From Mycetocola tolaasinivorans (GTDB taxonomy: Bacteria; Actinomycetota; Actinomycetes; Actinomycetales; Microbacteriaceae), in NCBI RefSeq assembly GCF_003667565.1, contig NZ_RCUX01000003.1, positions 248,001 to 312,000 on the forward strand: a stretch of DNA of 64,000 bases, written 5' to 3'. A program made the position numbers and the translations under genes. Under the pieces are notes generated by a model. That model was not told where the DNA came from and did no database searches. It was given only the letters and a program-made list of their open reading frames with translations. Positions 8,379 through 15,861 of the stretch are shown here, one piece after another (within the stretch, counting starts at the first letter, position 1; every line of letters starts with the position of its first letter).

Positions 8379-10949
8379 TTAGCTGCGCAGTGCACGTGCG
8401 CGCCGTGCGGCACCCACCGCGAGCCCGGCGGCCAGCAGCATCAGGGCGGCCAGCAGCGCCGGAACGCCGTTGGACCCGGTGCCGGGGAGTTCACCATCGG
8501 GATCGTCGGTCGCGATCACCGTCGGCGAGCCCGAGGGCGAGTCCGTGGGACCGGTGGTGCCCGAGGTCGGCTCGACGGTCGGCTCGGTAGTGCCCGAGGT
8601 GGGCTCTACCGTCGGCTCCGAAGTACCCGAGGTCGGCTCCGTCGTGGGCGTCCCACCATCGGTGGGGACACTGTTTGACGGGGTCGGAGTCGGGCTCGTG
8701 GGGACGCTCGACGAGGGGGAGGGCGAAGACGTCGGCAGCTCGCCACCGTCGTCGGTCGGGACTCGGACCAGGCCGGACCAGCTCACCACGTCCGAGACAT
8801 TGCCCGAACCATCCACGGCACGGATCTCGACCGAGTGGGAACCGTTGCCCAGGACGATCGGTCCCTGGGCGGTCAGCCACTCCGTCTCCCCGGCTGCCCG
8901 TGCGGTGTCGTTCAGGAACCGGTACTGCACGGTCGGTGCCGGGAGGAAGTCGTCGGTCGCCGTCACGGTGAGGGTGACCTTCGACGTGTAGAAACCGTCC
9001 GGGCCCGGGCGGGAGGGGTTGGCGCTCACGCTGAGGCGCGGTGCGGTGGTGTCCGCCGGCGGGTAGGACACGATCTGCGCGGTCTGGAATCCGGGTCCCG
9101 CCTTGACGATGCTGCCCTGGTCGTTGATGACGTGGTTGATTCCGCCGGTTCCGTTGAGGTACACCGAGGTCAGCGATTCAAAGCGCACGTTTGGATTGCG
9201 CGGTGCCTCGATGCTGCTCTCGGCGAAGATCTCGTTTCCGTTGTTGCGGGTGTCATCGAAGAACGAGTAGACGCCGAGACCCTGGGCGAGGTGCGAGGTG
9301 ACCGAATCGGCCACGCGGTAGGACGAGAAGCCCTTACGATCGCCGTCCATGTAGTCCGCCTGGGTGGGCGGGTCATAGGGGAGTTCGCTCTGGTAGAAGA
9401 TCGTCCGGCCGTTGTTGCCGTTCCAGATCACCTGGTTCTTGCCGTAGTGCTCCACGAACAGACCGGTCGCGGTCACGTTGTCACCGTTCACGATGACGCC
9501 GTGGTCGCCCACGTTTGTGTGCCAGTCAACGCCGTCACCGTGGTCGGCACGCCAGGCCCAGATGTGGTCCAGCAGGGTGTTGGGGGAGTTCACCTCGATC
9601 GACGTGGTGGCGTTGCCCGCCCACGGTCCACCCACGCGGATGAACACGTCCGAGAGGGTGGTGGGGTTCGCGGCATCGGCCGCGGTGGCGTCGCGCGGGC
9701 CCACCTGCACGAGAACATCGGAGTTCTTGGTGTGGGCGTCCACGGTGATACCCGCGAGCTTCACTCCGGCAACGTCGCCGATCTCGATTGCTGCGGTACC
9801 GTCGCGCGGAACCAGCGAGGCATATCCGAGCCCGAGCACGACGGTGTTTGCGCGGGTGACCTTCAGCGGTGCGTCGAGAAAGTACACCTCGGGGGTGAGC
9901 AGCAGGTTCTTGCCGGCGGCGAGGGCCGAGTTGATCGATGCCGCCGTGTCGCCCTTCTTGGCGATGTAGAAGGTGTCGATGTTCAGCGAGTCACCGGCAT
10001 CGGCACCCACCGACCAGTTCACGCCGGTGGTGTTGGTGTGAGCCTTGGGGACGAACACGCGGTACTCGTCGCCATCGAGGTACAGGAATGGAATCTCACG
10101 AGAGATCGGGGTCTTGTCGATCGTGGTGTCGACGCCGACGCCTGCGCCCTTGGGCGTTCCAAAGTTGGTTGCGGGCGCGTTGGTCACGCCCGACATCACG
10201 TTGTTCCAGACGCCACCATCCCACGCGCCCACGCTGGAGTTGCGGGTGAACCACTGCTGCTGAGAGCCGGTAAATACCGTGCCATCAATCTTGCTGTCGG
10301 CGAGATACCCACCACTGGCATACTCTCCAAAACGGCCGAATACCGTGAGGTCACCCTCAACGTGTATCCGGCGCAGTGGTGCGGCCTGCGATACCGCGAA
10401 ACGCATGCTTCCGGGGTCGGTAACCCCTGCGGGGAATGGCCGCGTGATGTCTTCGCCCACTGGCTCCTGAATCGGGTTGAACGACAGGTTGCTCATCGAA
10501 CGCCAAAAGCGTGTGAGCGATCCGGGCTGCTGGCAGTCCCACGGGCTGCCCGGGCAGGTGACGACGGGCTCCACGTGAATGGCCCCGTTGATGCGGACAT
10601 CATCGGGTGAGGCGCCAAGACCTGACACGGACTGGTAGTACCCCAGATCGGAATTGATGATGTCTCTTGGTCCCGGGTCGCCAGCGCTGCCGTACGTGCC
10701 CGGGGCGAAGAAGAACTGATGGCGTTTGAGGCTGAACTCGTCCTCGTGAGATGCCGCCTGAAGCGCGGCGTTGATGTCTTCGGTACTCCAATTCTCGTCA
10801 AAAATCGTGACGTTGGGTCCGAAATCCGGCGATGCAGCCTGGGCCGGGGGAGCCGCAAGGATTGTTCCTGCGGCGGCAAGCGCGATGATGGCGGTAGTTG
10901 CGGTGGCCGGGTGGCCGCCGGAAAAACGGCGCAACAATCGTCGGCTCAT
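8379..10949 (-). CDS. secreted parallel beta-helix protein with LPGTG sortase anchor
   Basis: An 856-residue surface protein. ATG at 10949 is preceded by AAAGGAG, so the eight codons upstream are not needed. A Sec signal peptide ends near AQAA. Residues to about 590 have the Gly/Asn/Val-rich, DGVDWHTNVGDHG-like strands of a pectate-lyase-type beta-helix and resemble actinobacterial GH55-like or polysaccharide-lyase-like proteins (some named adenylyl cyclase in databases, with no cyclase motif here). An Ig-like domain (TVTATDDFLPAPTVQYRF) follows, then a Pro/Thr/Ser linker of 11-residue repeats, then LPGTG, a hydrophobic helix and Arg tail for sortase anchoring. It may act on a plant or fungal polysaccharide; the enzymatic role is unproven. 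Confidence 0.75.
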   Translation of the reverse strand: MSRRLLRRFSGGHPATATTAIIALAAAGTILAAPPAQAASPDFGPNVTIFDENWSTEDINAALQAASHEDEFSLKRHQFFFAPGTYGSAGDPGPRDIINSDLGYYQSVSGLGASPDDVRINGAIHVEPVVTCPGSPWDCQQPGSLTRFWRSMSNLSFNPIQEPVGEDITRPFPAGVTDPGSMRFAVSQAAPLRRIHVEGDLTVFGRFGEYASGGYLADSKIDGTVFTGSQQQWFTRNSSVGAWDGGVWNNVMSGVTNAPATNFGTPKGAGVGVDTTIDKTPISREIPFLYLDGDEYRVFVPKAHTNTTGVNWSVGADAGDSLNIDTFYIAKKGDTAASINSALAAGKNLLLTPEVYFLDAPLKVTRANTVVLGLGYASLVPRDGTAAIEIGDVAGVKLAGITVDAHTKNSDVLVQVGPRDATAADAANPTTLSDVFIRVGGPWAGNATTSIEVNSPNTLLDHIWAWRADHGDGVDWHTNVGDHGVIVNGDNVTATGLFVEHYGKNQVIWNGNNGRTIFYQSELPYDPPTQADYMDGDRKGFSSYRVADSVTSHLAQGLGVYSFFDDTRNNGNEIFAESSIEAPRNPNVRFESLTSVYLNGTGGINHVINDQGSIVKAGPGFQTAQIVSYPPADTTAPRLSVSANPSRPGPDGFYTSKVTLTVTATDDFLPAPTVQYRFLNDTARAAGETEWLTAQGPIVLGNGSHSVEIRAVDGSGNVSDVVSWSGLVRVPTDDGGELPTSSPSPSSSVPTSPTPTPSNSVPTDGGTPTTEPTSGTSEPTVEPTSGTTEPTVEPTSGTTGPTDSPSGSPTVIATDDPDGELPGTGSNGVPALLAALMLLAAGLAVGAARRARALRS
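8559..8640 (-). repeat. 33-base tandem repeat coding the PT-rich wall-spanning linker
   Basis: About two and a half copies of a 33-base unit encode TSGTTEPTVEP-type 11-mers in the linker between the Ig-like domain and the LPGTG motif. The copies differ at few positions, so the copy number may vary among strains. Confidence 0.7.
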
Positions 10950-11008
10950 GTGTTCTCCTTTGAACGTTTTCACGGGGGTGAAACATCGACATCGGCGTCG
11001 ATTCCCGT

Positions 11009-11047
11009 ACGCTACCGATTTACTTACTTACCTGTCAACAAGTAAAT
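11009..11047 (-). promoter_or_regulatory. promoter and inverted repeat of the beta-helix surface protein
   Basis: On the reverse strand TTGACA (11038-11033) and TAGCGT (11014-11009) are 18 bases apart. Arms ATTTACTT (11018-11025) and AAGTAAAT (11040-11047) form an 8-base inverted repeat centred on the -35 box, a plausible repressor site. The regulator is not identified. Confidence 0.6.
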
Positions 11048-11075
11048 TTTTGTGACCCGTGAATGGGGGAGCACG

Positions 11076-11110
11076 CAAAAAACCCGTCCCGTGCGGCGGC
11101 ACGGGACGGG
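11076..11110 (-). terminator. intrinsic terminator downstream of sepH
   Basis: A 12-base perfect stem (arms 11083-11094 and 11099-11110, arm CCCGTCCCGTGC) with a 4-base loop is followed on the reverse strand by six T residues (11082-11077). It terminates transcripts arriving from sepH. Confidence 0.9.
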
Positions 11111-11140
11111 CTGTGTGTTTGGGATCGGAGCCCTTGAGGA

Positions 11141-11199
11141 TTCCTCGGTACTAGTTTTCCTCGGTGCTAGTTTTCCTCGGTGCTAGTCTTCCTCGGTGC
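11141..11199 (-). repeat. 16-base tandem repeat over the sepH stop codon
   Basis: Units beginning at 11141, 11157, 11173 and 11189 (plus-strand unit TTCCTCGGTGCTAGTT) repeat with period 16. The last unit holds the C-terminal ACCGAGGAAGAC and stop codon of sepH; the others are copies beyond the stop, each carrying another TAG. Confidence 0.85.
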
Positions 11200-12394
11200 G
11201 GGCACCGAAGACGATCTCATCCCAGGAGGGCATCGCCTTTCGTCCGCGACGGTTGCGGATGGCCCCGGTGGAGTTATCCGCGTGTGCGCTCTCGGTCTCG
11301 GCCGGGGTGAAGGCACGAGTGTCCTCGGGGTCCGCTACCGGACGCACGGGGGAGAGGTGGGCTTCGGGGGAGTCCTGAACCGGGACCTCGCCGGTCAGGG
11401 TTTCGAAGTTTTCCAGCGGCACATCGACCGGGCGCAGACCAAAGCCGGTGTCCGCGTCTTCCGCGGGCTCTACCCGACGCTGATCCTGCTCGAGTCGAGA
11501 CTCGCGTTCGGCGCGGTTCTCGCGCTCACCGCGACGCTTGCGCAGTGCCTGCAGGAGATCGGCGGTGTGCTGGTTGCCCTCATCGCCGCGATCCTCCGCG
11601 CGGTTGATGGCGGCATCCGCTGCGGCGTTGACACCGCGCCGGGAAGACTCCACCGCGTGCGCGGGTTCGTTTCGACGGGAAAGGGTTGGGAGAGAGCTCT
11701 CAGGGGCCGTTTCCGGGGACGTCTGTGGCGCCGCCGGCGCGATAACTCCGGTCTCGAACGCATCGGTGCTGAAGCGGGCTTCGCTCGGATCAGCCGAGGG
11801 CTCAACCGCACGCAGGCGGGGAATCAGGGGTGCGGCAATATCGCCCTGCTTGGACAGGGTCACGGCCTCGCTGTTGTGCGGGCTCAGCACGTGTCGCTTG
11901 GGATCAAAACTCCAGCGAGCATCGTGCTCGACCCGCTGTGCGGTGAAGGAGAGCTTCACGATCCAGCCCTCCTCGGCGTCCTTCCAGCTGGTCCAGCGCT
12001 CGCCCTCGGCCTCGAGGGACTCCAGCCGGGCGCGAATGGCCGTACCGAAGTTGGCCTCGCCCTCCTCGGTACCGGGGACGGAGGCGGCTACCACGGGCAC
12101 GCTCAGGGCCGCGGCAACCATGTGTTCGCGCTCAGCGAGAATCGGACCTTCAAATCGGCGGACGTACTCCGCATCGGCGCCGGTGAGCTCGGCAATTTCC
12201 TCCGCGGAGAGCCCGGCTCGAATGTGTGCCTGCACCTCGCGGGGGCGAATCTTTGGTGTGGCGGCGAGCGGGGCCTTCATGCGGCGAAGCTGAGATTGCA
12301 GCTCCTCGTCGATCTCCAGGCGGTAACGATCTCCGTTTTCCGTCGCGGCGATGAGGACGCCATCCTCGATGCCAACTACCTTCAAATCCTGCAT
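11183..12394 (-). CDS. sepH: SepH, septation protein (DUF3071)
   Basis: A 403-residue actinobacterial cell-division protein that binds FtsZ and helps assemble the Z ring. The start is ATG 12394, giving MQDLKVVGIEDGVLI, the conserved N-terminus; upstream codons are not conserved-looking. The DUF3071 domain covers roughly residues 1-170 and includes the helix-turn-helix-like IRAGLSAEEIAELTGADAEYVRRFEGP. After it come a long charged, Ala/Glu/Arg-rich disordered region and a short basic C-terminus with RRKAMPSWDEIVFG, a conserved tail motif. It is divergent from the DUF4193 gene and ends in tandem repeats and a terminator. Confidence 0.92.
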   Translation of the reverse strand: MQDLKVVGIEDGVLIAATENGDRYRLEIDEELQSQLRRMKAPLAATPKIRPREVQAHIRAGLSAEEIAELTGADAEYVRRFEGPILAEREHMVAAALSVPVVAASVPGTEEGEANFGTAIRARLESLEAEGERWTSWKDAEEGWIVKLSFTAQRVEHDARWSFDPKRHVLSPHNSEAVTLSKQGDIAAPLIPRLRAVEPSADPSEARFSTDAFETGVIAPAAPQTSPETAPESSLPTLSRRNEPAHAVESSRRGVNAAADAAINRAEDRGDEGNQHTADLLQALRKRRGERENRAERESRLEQDQRRVEPAEDADTGFGLRPVDVPLENFETLTGEVPVQDSPEAHLSPVRPVADPEDTRAFTPAETESAHADNSTGAIRNRRGRKAMPSWDEIVFGARTEED

Positions 12395-12595
12395 GTGCAC
12401 TGCCTCTTTCGGCGTCGTAAATCCTGAGAACCATGGTGCCATGGATGCCGAACTATTCGCGTAAACTCGCGGGCGCGGCGCGTGATCCCGATAAAAGCCT
12501 GGGAAAAGCCGGTGCTCGGTTTGCTATTGCTCGCGGATTGTTGCAAACTATCGCCGCCGATCCTGATCGGTTTAGGCGAAGAGAAGTGGAAGAAC

Positions 12596-12889
12596 ATGGC
12601 AACGGATTACGACGCACCCCGCAAAAGCGACGACGATTCCGAATCGATCGAAGCGCTTAAGGAGCGTGTGCCGGACAAGCTCTCGGGCGCCGTTGGTGAC
12701 GAGGACGCGGACAACCCCGGTGGTTTTGAACTGCCCGGTGCCGACCTCTCGGACCTCGACCTCGATGTGGTCGTTCTGCCCCCGCAGGCAGATGAATTTA
12801 CCTGTGTGAGCTGCTTCCTGGTGAAGTTCCGCTCCCAGATTGATCACGAGACCAAGCTCGGCCCGGTATGCGTGGAGTGTGCCGCCTAG
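12596..12889 (+). CDS. DUF4193 family small zinc-binding-like protein
   Basis: A 97-residue protein starting MATDYDAPRKSDDD, the standard N-terminus of this actinobacterial family, so the in-frame codons from 12482 are left out. The N-terminal half is acidic; FTCVSCFLVKFRSQ and GPVCVECAA carry two CxxC pairs that probably bind zinc. It is cytosolic and of unknown function, always found near dut and sepH in related genomes. A weak purine stretch AGAAGTGGAAG precedes the start. Confidence 0.9.
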   Translation: MATDYDAPRKSDDDSESIEALKERVPDKLSGAVGDEDADNPGGFELPGADLSDLDLDVVVLPPQADEFTCVSCFLVKFRSQIDHETKLGPVCVECAA

Positions 12890-12910
12890 GCCTCATCCCT
12901 TCGGGGTGAA

Positions 12911-12977
12911 CCCGGCCCCACTCGGGCCGGGCCTGGCGCACAAAACGGCCGCTGCGAATCATTCGCAGCGGCCGTTT
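12911..12977. terminator. two hairpins between convergent DUF4193 and DUF3093 genes
   Basis: A short CCCGGCCC/GGGCCGGG hairpin near 12911-12931 is followed by a perfect 17-base inverted repeat (12943-12959 and 12961-12977) whose ends are AAA and TTT on both strands. The position between two convergent 3' ends fits a bidirectional terminator. Confidence 0.85.
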
Positions 12978-13110
12978 CCTCGTAATTGATCGTTTTTCTC
13001 GGTCTTGCGGTCGAGTTACGAAATTACATACGAAGCATCATGTGAAGACGCAATATGACGTTCTCGGTGTCGCATCGCAATGAAAAGCGAAAAAACCCCG
13101 CAAACGTGAA

Positions 13111-13569
13111 CTAAACGTTCGCCGCCCGCTCCTCGGCCGCGCTGGTGATTGCCGCCGCGAGCTCGGCGGCCCGGCGGGTCGAGATGAGCCAGTACGGCGT
13201 GGGGTCGCCCTCGTCGAGCACCGGCACGCGCACGGCCTGGTGGGCCCAGGCGTTGAGCAGCAGGTAGGCCCGTGCGTTCAGGTTCGGCCCCCGCTCGGCG
13301 CGCGCGGCCTCGCCAACGAATACCTCCGGCGTTCCCAGCTGATCCACGGGAATGCGGGCGCGGCCCGCGCGCAGCACGCCGTCCTCGATCGACACTGTGG
13401 GTGCCATGATCAGGAACAGGGCCGTTGAGCCCAGATACAGGACCGCGGCGACCACGAAGCCGACCACAATCGAGATCGGGAAGAACACCAGGATGCTCGC
13501 GGGGATCACCAGGGCGGTGGCCAGAAAGACCGTGGGGGCGGGGAAAAGTCGTTCGTGATACTGGGTCAT
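13111..13569 (-). CDS. DUF3093 family membrane protein
   Basis: A 152-residue protein with the MTQYHERLFPAPTVFLATALV start seen in actinobacterial DUF3093 proteins. Two hydrophobic segments (about residues 12-33 and 35-55) form a membrane hairpin; the rest is soluble and contains LNARAYLLLNAWAHQAVRVPV and a late YWLISTRRAAELAAAI. Function is unknown. Its start codon lies 38 bases from the divergent dut start, so the two share a promoter region. Confidence 0.88.
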   Translation of the reverse strand: MTQYHERLFPAPTVFLATALVIPASILVFFPISIVVGFVVAAVLYLGSTALFLIMAPTVSIEDGVLRAGRARIPVDQLGTPEVFVGEAARAERGPNLNARAYLLLNAWAHQAVRVPVLDEGDPTPYWLISTRRAAELAAAITSAAEERAANV

Positions 13570-13594
13570 GTCTCAATCATTCATCGATGTGCAT

Positions 13595-13606
13595 TACCCT
13601 CGATCT
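13595..13606 (+). promoter_or_regulatory. -10 box of an apparently leaderless dut transcript
   Basis: TACCCT at 13595-13600 lies exactly six bases before GTG 13607 and no ribosome site is visible, the spacing expected for a leaderless actinobacterial mRNA (inference). Confidence 0.55.
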
Positions 13607-14065
13607 GTGACCGAAAGTGTTGATGTTCCTATTATCGCCCGAGAAGCCCCGCGTTATGCGCAACCGGGCGATGCGGGTGCCGACCTGGTGTCCGCCGAGG
13701 CAGTCACGCTGGCCCCGGGCCAGCGGGCGCTCGTGGGTACCGGCGTTTCCATTGCCCTCCCGGAGGGACACGCGGCCTTTGTGGTCCCGCGCAGCGGCCT
13801 TGCGGCCAAGCACGGCATCACGGTTGTCAACTCCCCGGGAACAATCGATGCGGGCTACCGCGGCGAGATTAAGGTGATTCTCTTGAACACCGATTCGCAG
13901 GCGTCATACAGTATCGCGGTGGGCGACCGGATCGCCCAGATCATCATCATGCCGGTCGCCCAGGCACGCTTCATTCCCGTGGATGTGTTACCCGAGAGCG
14001 AACGCGGCGAGACAGGATTCGGGTCGACCGGGTATGGTCTTCCTCAGACAGGAGCACAGGCATGA
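13607..14065 (+). CDS. dut: deoxyuridine 5'-triphosphate nucleotidohydrolase (dUTPase)
   Basis: A 152-residue trimeric dUTPase that converts dUTP to dUMP and pyrophosphate, keeping uracil out of DNA and feeding thymidylate synthesis. The five motifs are present: DAGADL, PRSGLAAKHGI, NSPGTIDAGYRGE (catalytic Asp), RIAQ, and the C-terminal RGETGFGSTG that closes over the substrate. GTG 13607 starts the family-like VTESVDVPII; an in-frame ATG at 13568 overlaps the divergent gene and is less likely. Its stop overlaps the DUF3710 start (ATGA). Confidence 0.95.
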   Translation: MTESVDVPIIAREAPRYAQPGDAGADLVSAEAVTLAPGQRALVGTGVSIALPEGHAAFVVPRSGLAAKHGITVVNSPGTIDAGYRGEIKVILLNTDSQASYSIAVGDRIAQIIIMPVAQARFIPVDVLPESERGETGFGSTGYGLPQTGAQA

Positions 14066-14742
14066 TCAGGAAAAAGAAGAACGCCGACGAAACCTCGGAC
14101 ATCGTGGACACCACCACCGATAGCCAGGAGATCATCGCGGAAGACGTCATCGAGGAGGCCGTGGACGCCAAGTCCGCCCCCGCCGACCGGGTGGAAGCCG
14201 GCCCGTATGACGAGAGCGAGGCGAACCCGGTTCGCCCCTACATCGACCTCGGTGGCGTGAAGATTCTGCCGCGTGAGGGCCTGAACCTCCGTCTCGAGGT
14301 TGAGGAATCCACCCAGCGCATCATCGCCGTCGGGCTCGACTATGCCGGATCGACCCTGCAGGTACAGGCATTCGCCGCACCGCGCAGCGCCGGTCTGTGG
14401 CACGAGACCCGGGAGCAGATCACCGCCGGGCTGAAGAGCCAGGGCGGCGAGGTCCGCGAGGTGACTACCGCCCTCGGCCCCGAGCTGTTCGCGACCCTGC
14501 CCGGCCAGGTCACCGCCGAAAACCCCGGTGGCGCCCGCGCCGCCCGGTTCGTGGGCGTAGATGGCCCGCGCTGGTTCCTGCGCGGCGTTATCGCCGGCGC
14601 CGGTGCCGAGGCGGGTAACACCGAGGCCATCGACGCGATTGACGATCTCTTCCGCAGCGTCGTGGTTGTGCGTGGAGGCACGCCGATGCCCCCGCGCGAC
14701 CTGCTGGCACTCAAGATGCCGGTGGCTCCGGGAACCGAGTAG
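14062..14742 (+). CDS. DUF3710 family protein
   Basis: A 226-residue cytosolic protein of the actinobacterial DUF3710 family, function unknown. The N-terminal 50 residues are charged and disordered-looking; the domain follows from RPYIDLGGVKILPREGLNLRLE to RDLLALKMP, including YAGSTLQVQAFAAPRS and DGPRWFLRGVI. It overlaps dut by four bases and is translationally coupled to it, and is followed by a terminator, so dut and this gene form a two-gene unit. Confidence 0.9.
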   Translation: MIRKKKNADETSDIVDTTTDSQEIIAEDVIEEAVDAKSAPADRVEAGPYDESEANPVRPYIDLGGVKILPREGLNLRLEVEESTQRIIAVGLDYAGSTLQVQAFAAPRSAGLWHETREQITAGLKSQGGEVREVTTALGPELFATLPGQVTAENPGGARAARFVGVDGPRWFLRGVIAGAGAEAGNTEAIDAIDDLFRSVVVVRGGTPMPPRDLLALKMPVAPGTE

Positions 14743-14768
14743 GTCCCGCGGGTCGATCGATCCACCGT

Positions 14769-14808
14769 GCGGCGGCCTGGGTAGCGATACCGAGGCCGCC
14801 GCGTTTTT
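14769..14808 (+). terminator. intrinsic terminator after the dut-DUF3710 unit
   Basis: GCGGCGGCCT at 14769 pairs with AGGCCGCCGC ending at 14802 through an interrupted inner stem, followed by TTTTT at 14803-14807. Confidence 0.88.
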
Positions 14809-14837
14809 CGTTTAGCACCACCGCCCGAGGAGTTTTG

Positions 14838-15611
14838 ATGGCAACGCCCGAACCACCCACCCCGCCCGAATCTCAGGATTCCGCCGCGACGCCGGCCGAG
14901 GAGGAAATCTCGCCGAAGCTGGGTGAGACGCTGGCGCAGGTTGCCGCGAAGTCCTCGCTCGGTGCCCTCGCCTCAGGCGGGGGAAACACCGGTGCCGCGC
15001 TGCTCGGCGCCATCGGCGGCGTGCGGGGCATCATCGAGGCCGTCGTGCCCGGGCTCCTGTTTGTGATCGTCTTCACCCTGACCCAGAGCCTGCCCTGGGC
15101 CGCGGGCGTGGCCGTGGGGCTCGCGGTGATCGCAACCATCGCGCGCATCATCGGGAAGACCCCGGTCACCGCGGCCATCGGCGGACTGGTGGGTGTGGTC
15201 GCCTCGGCCGTGCTGGCCCTCACCACCGGCCGTGCCGAGGACAACTTCGTCCTGGGGTTCTATGTGAACTCGGGATACGCTCTGGGTCTGCTGATCTCGG
15301 TCGCGGTCGGTTGGCCGCTGATCGGCGTACTCGCCGGCTACCTGATGGGCGATGGCGTTGCCTGGCGTCATGATCGCCTCAAGCGCCGTGTCTTCACCTG
15401 GCTGACGCTGGCCTGGGTGGGCATGTTCGTTGCCCGTCTCGCGGTACAGCTGCCGTTCTATTTCGCCGGAAACGTGGCGGCCCTGGGGCTGACCCGGATC
15501 GCCATGGGGCTCCCGCTCTACGCGCCAGTTCTCGTCCTGACCTGGCTGGTGGTGCGCTCGGTCTATCGACGTGGACAAACGGCCGAGGAATCCTCGGCAA
15601 ATAGCCGCTAA
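14838..15611 (+). CDS. DUF3159 family membrane protein
   Basis: A 257-residue integral membrane protein. ATG 14838 is preceded by CGAGGAG at 14826-14832. After an acidic N-terminus of about 65 residues there are about six hydrophobic segments, beginning IIEAVVPGLLFVIVFTLTQS and ending in VLVLTWLVVRSVY. The family is actinobacterial, of unknown function, and usually lies between DUF3710 and acnA as here. Confidence 0.88.
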   Translation: MATPEPPTPPESQDSAATPAEEEISPKLGETLAQVAAKSSLGALASGGGNTGAALLGAIGGVRGIIEAVVPGLLFVIVFTLTQSLPWAAGVAVGLAVIATIARIIGKTPVTAAIGGLVGVVASAVLALTTGRAEDNFVLGFYVNSGYALGLLISVAVGWPLIGVLAGYLMGDGVAWRHDRLKRRVFTWLTLAWVGMFVARLAVQLPFYFAGNVAALGLTRIAMGLPLYAPVLVLTWLVVRSVYRRGQTAEESSANSR

Positions 15612-15617
15612 CAAGTT

Positions 15618-15649
15618 GCGACGCCCGCCCGGTTTCCGGCGGGCGTCGC
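15618..15649 (+). terminator. hairpin terminator after DUF3159
   Basis: A 12-base perfect stem GCGACGCCCGCC (15618-15629) with its complement at 15638-15649 and an 8-base loop follows the stop codon; a short TCTTTT lies just after. Confidence 0.82.
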
Positions 15650-15702
15650 GGTCTTTTGCCCACACGCCGCGCACGGATGTGAGCGACACCGCGTCGGAAT
15701 AC

Positions 15703-15730
15703 TGATAGAATTATCTCGACATCAAGATAA
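15703..15730 (+). promoter_or_regulatory. extended -10 promoter and operator-like palindrome of acnA
   Basis: TGATAGAAT at 15703-15711 fits an extended -10 element (TG, one base, TAGAAT). An imperfect 20-base palindrome at 15711-15730 (TTATCT arm, AGATAA arm, core matching the form TyGAyrTCrA) covers the expected transcription start, a classic place for a repressor. The regulator is unknown. Confidence 0.6.
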
Positions 15731-15814
15731 ATAAGGACAGCCTTAGTCGCGACGTAGCGAACATGCGAGCAGAGGCGCCTCCACCCCGGCTGTTGCGGCG
15801 GGGGAGAAGGGTCC

Positions 15815-15844
15815 GTGAACGCAGGTGCGGGCGCGCCTGTCTAG
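15815..15844 (+). CDS. possible nine-residue leader peptide upstream of acnA
   Basis: GTG 15815 opens a nine-codon frame ([10 protein letters not shown]) that stops at TAG 15842-15844, 17 bases before the aconitase start. It is preceded by the purine-rich GGGGAGAAGG, a good ribosome site. It could couple ribosome movement to acnA expression, or be chance. No amino acid is obviously enriched in a way that suggests attenuation. Confidence 0.3.
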   Translation: MNAGAGAPV

Positions 15845-15861
15845 CCAGAGGAGAACGCGTA

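Noticed and set aside
8559..8640. CRISPR-like short repeats
   Set aside because: They are direct, contiguous and in frame, coding for a Pro/Thr linker; there are no spacers.
8835..10610. Plus-strand frame of nearly 600 codons opposite the beta-helix gene
   Set aside because: No recognisable domain; the reverse strand has signal peptide, repeats and LPGTG with a ribosome site and promoter.
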